NCBI GenBank assembly: GCA_019239815.1
Contig: JAFAZL010000653.1
Coordinates: 1 to 5,892, forward strand
Reading direction: 5' to 3'
From: Acidobacteriota bacterium
Lineage (GTDB): Bacteria; Acidobacteriota; Terriglobia; Acidoferrales; UBA7541
Length of the DNA: 5,892 bases
Both the position numbers and the translations under genes were made by a program. Below are positions 5,876-5,892 of this stretch, piece by piece. Position 1 is the first letter of the stretch. Each line of letters begins with the position of its first letter. The notes under the pieces are model-generated. The model searched no databases. It was not told the DNA's origin and saw only the letters and a program-made list of their open reading frames with translations.

Positions 5876-5892
5876 TGCGACACCCTCATCTT
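5872..5892 (-). CDS. Possible last codons of an upstream gene overlapping the TadE-like start
   Basis: On the minus strand the last 21 bases of the window read as KMRVSQ followed by TGA in one frame, and that TGA overlaps the ATG at 5875 as ATGA. The same four-base overlap joins the ATPase and TonB-like genes, and Tad-type pseudopilin genes commonly occur in tandem, so a further gene, perhaps a second TadE/TadG-like protein, may end here. Only six codons are visible, so its existence is inference; a stop in one of three frames at this place is also likely by chance. Confidence 0.3.
   Translation of the reverse strand, partial: KMRVSQ
5878..5888 (-). promoter_or_regulatory. Ribosome binding site supporting the TadE-like start at 5875
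   Basis: The minus strand reads ATGAGGGTGTC just upstream of the ATG at 5875; the GAGGG is a good Shine-Dalgarno match at about eight bases from the start codon. It is the best binding site of any gene in this window and supports this start over Met14. Confidence 0.55.

Overview
The window reads as a piece of chromosome from a Gram-negative, GC-rich bacterium. Protein style suggests an Acidobacteriota member of the Terriglobia/Koribacter type: a TonB-domain protein with long Pro/Ala- and Gly-rich linkers, a TadE-like pseudopilin with an Acidobacteria-like N-terminus, and a sigma-54 activator with a poorly conserved receiver. This taxonomic guess is inference from protein character, not from a marker gene. 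All five genes seen are on the minus strand, so transcription runs from right to left.

Right part (2214-5892), in transcription order: a few codons of a possible upstream gene whose TGA stop overlaps the next start; a TadE-like pseudopilin/minor pilin (5387-5875); an AAA+ ATPase with an N-terminal winged-helix-like region (4061-5350, or from a TTG at 5374); and a TonB-like, membrane-anchored energy-transducer protein (2214-4064). The ATPase and TonB-like genes overlap by four bases (ATGA, 4061-4064), so the three genes look like one translationally coupled operon concerned with the cell envelope and surface appendages. ExbB, ExbD and the core Tad secretion genes are not in the window.

Middle (1844-2213): a 370-base gap without a convincing gene. 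It holds two short dyads built on GTGT/ACAC half-sites and a sigma-54-like -24/-12 element. Their order and spacing fit an enhancer-dependent promoter for the gene downstream.

Left part: a sigma-54-dependent transcriptional activator (353-1843) with an intact AAA+ core and GAFTGA loop, a Fis-type DNA-binding domain, and a receiver domain that has lost most of its phosphorylation residues. About 130 bases further on, a gene cut by the window edge (1-225) starts with a prenyltransferase/squalene-cyclase type repeat carrying the QNPDGGWG motif. The activator may control its own promoter and possibly the genes beside it; this is inference from order and spacing. No tRNA, rRNA, insertion sequence, CRISPR array or clear intrinsic terminator was seen.
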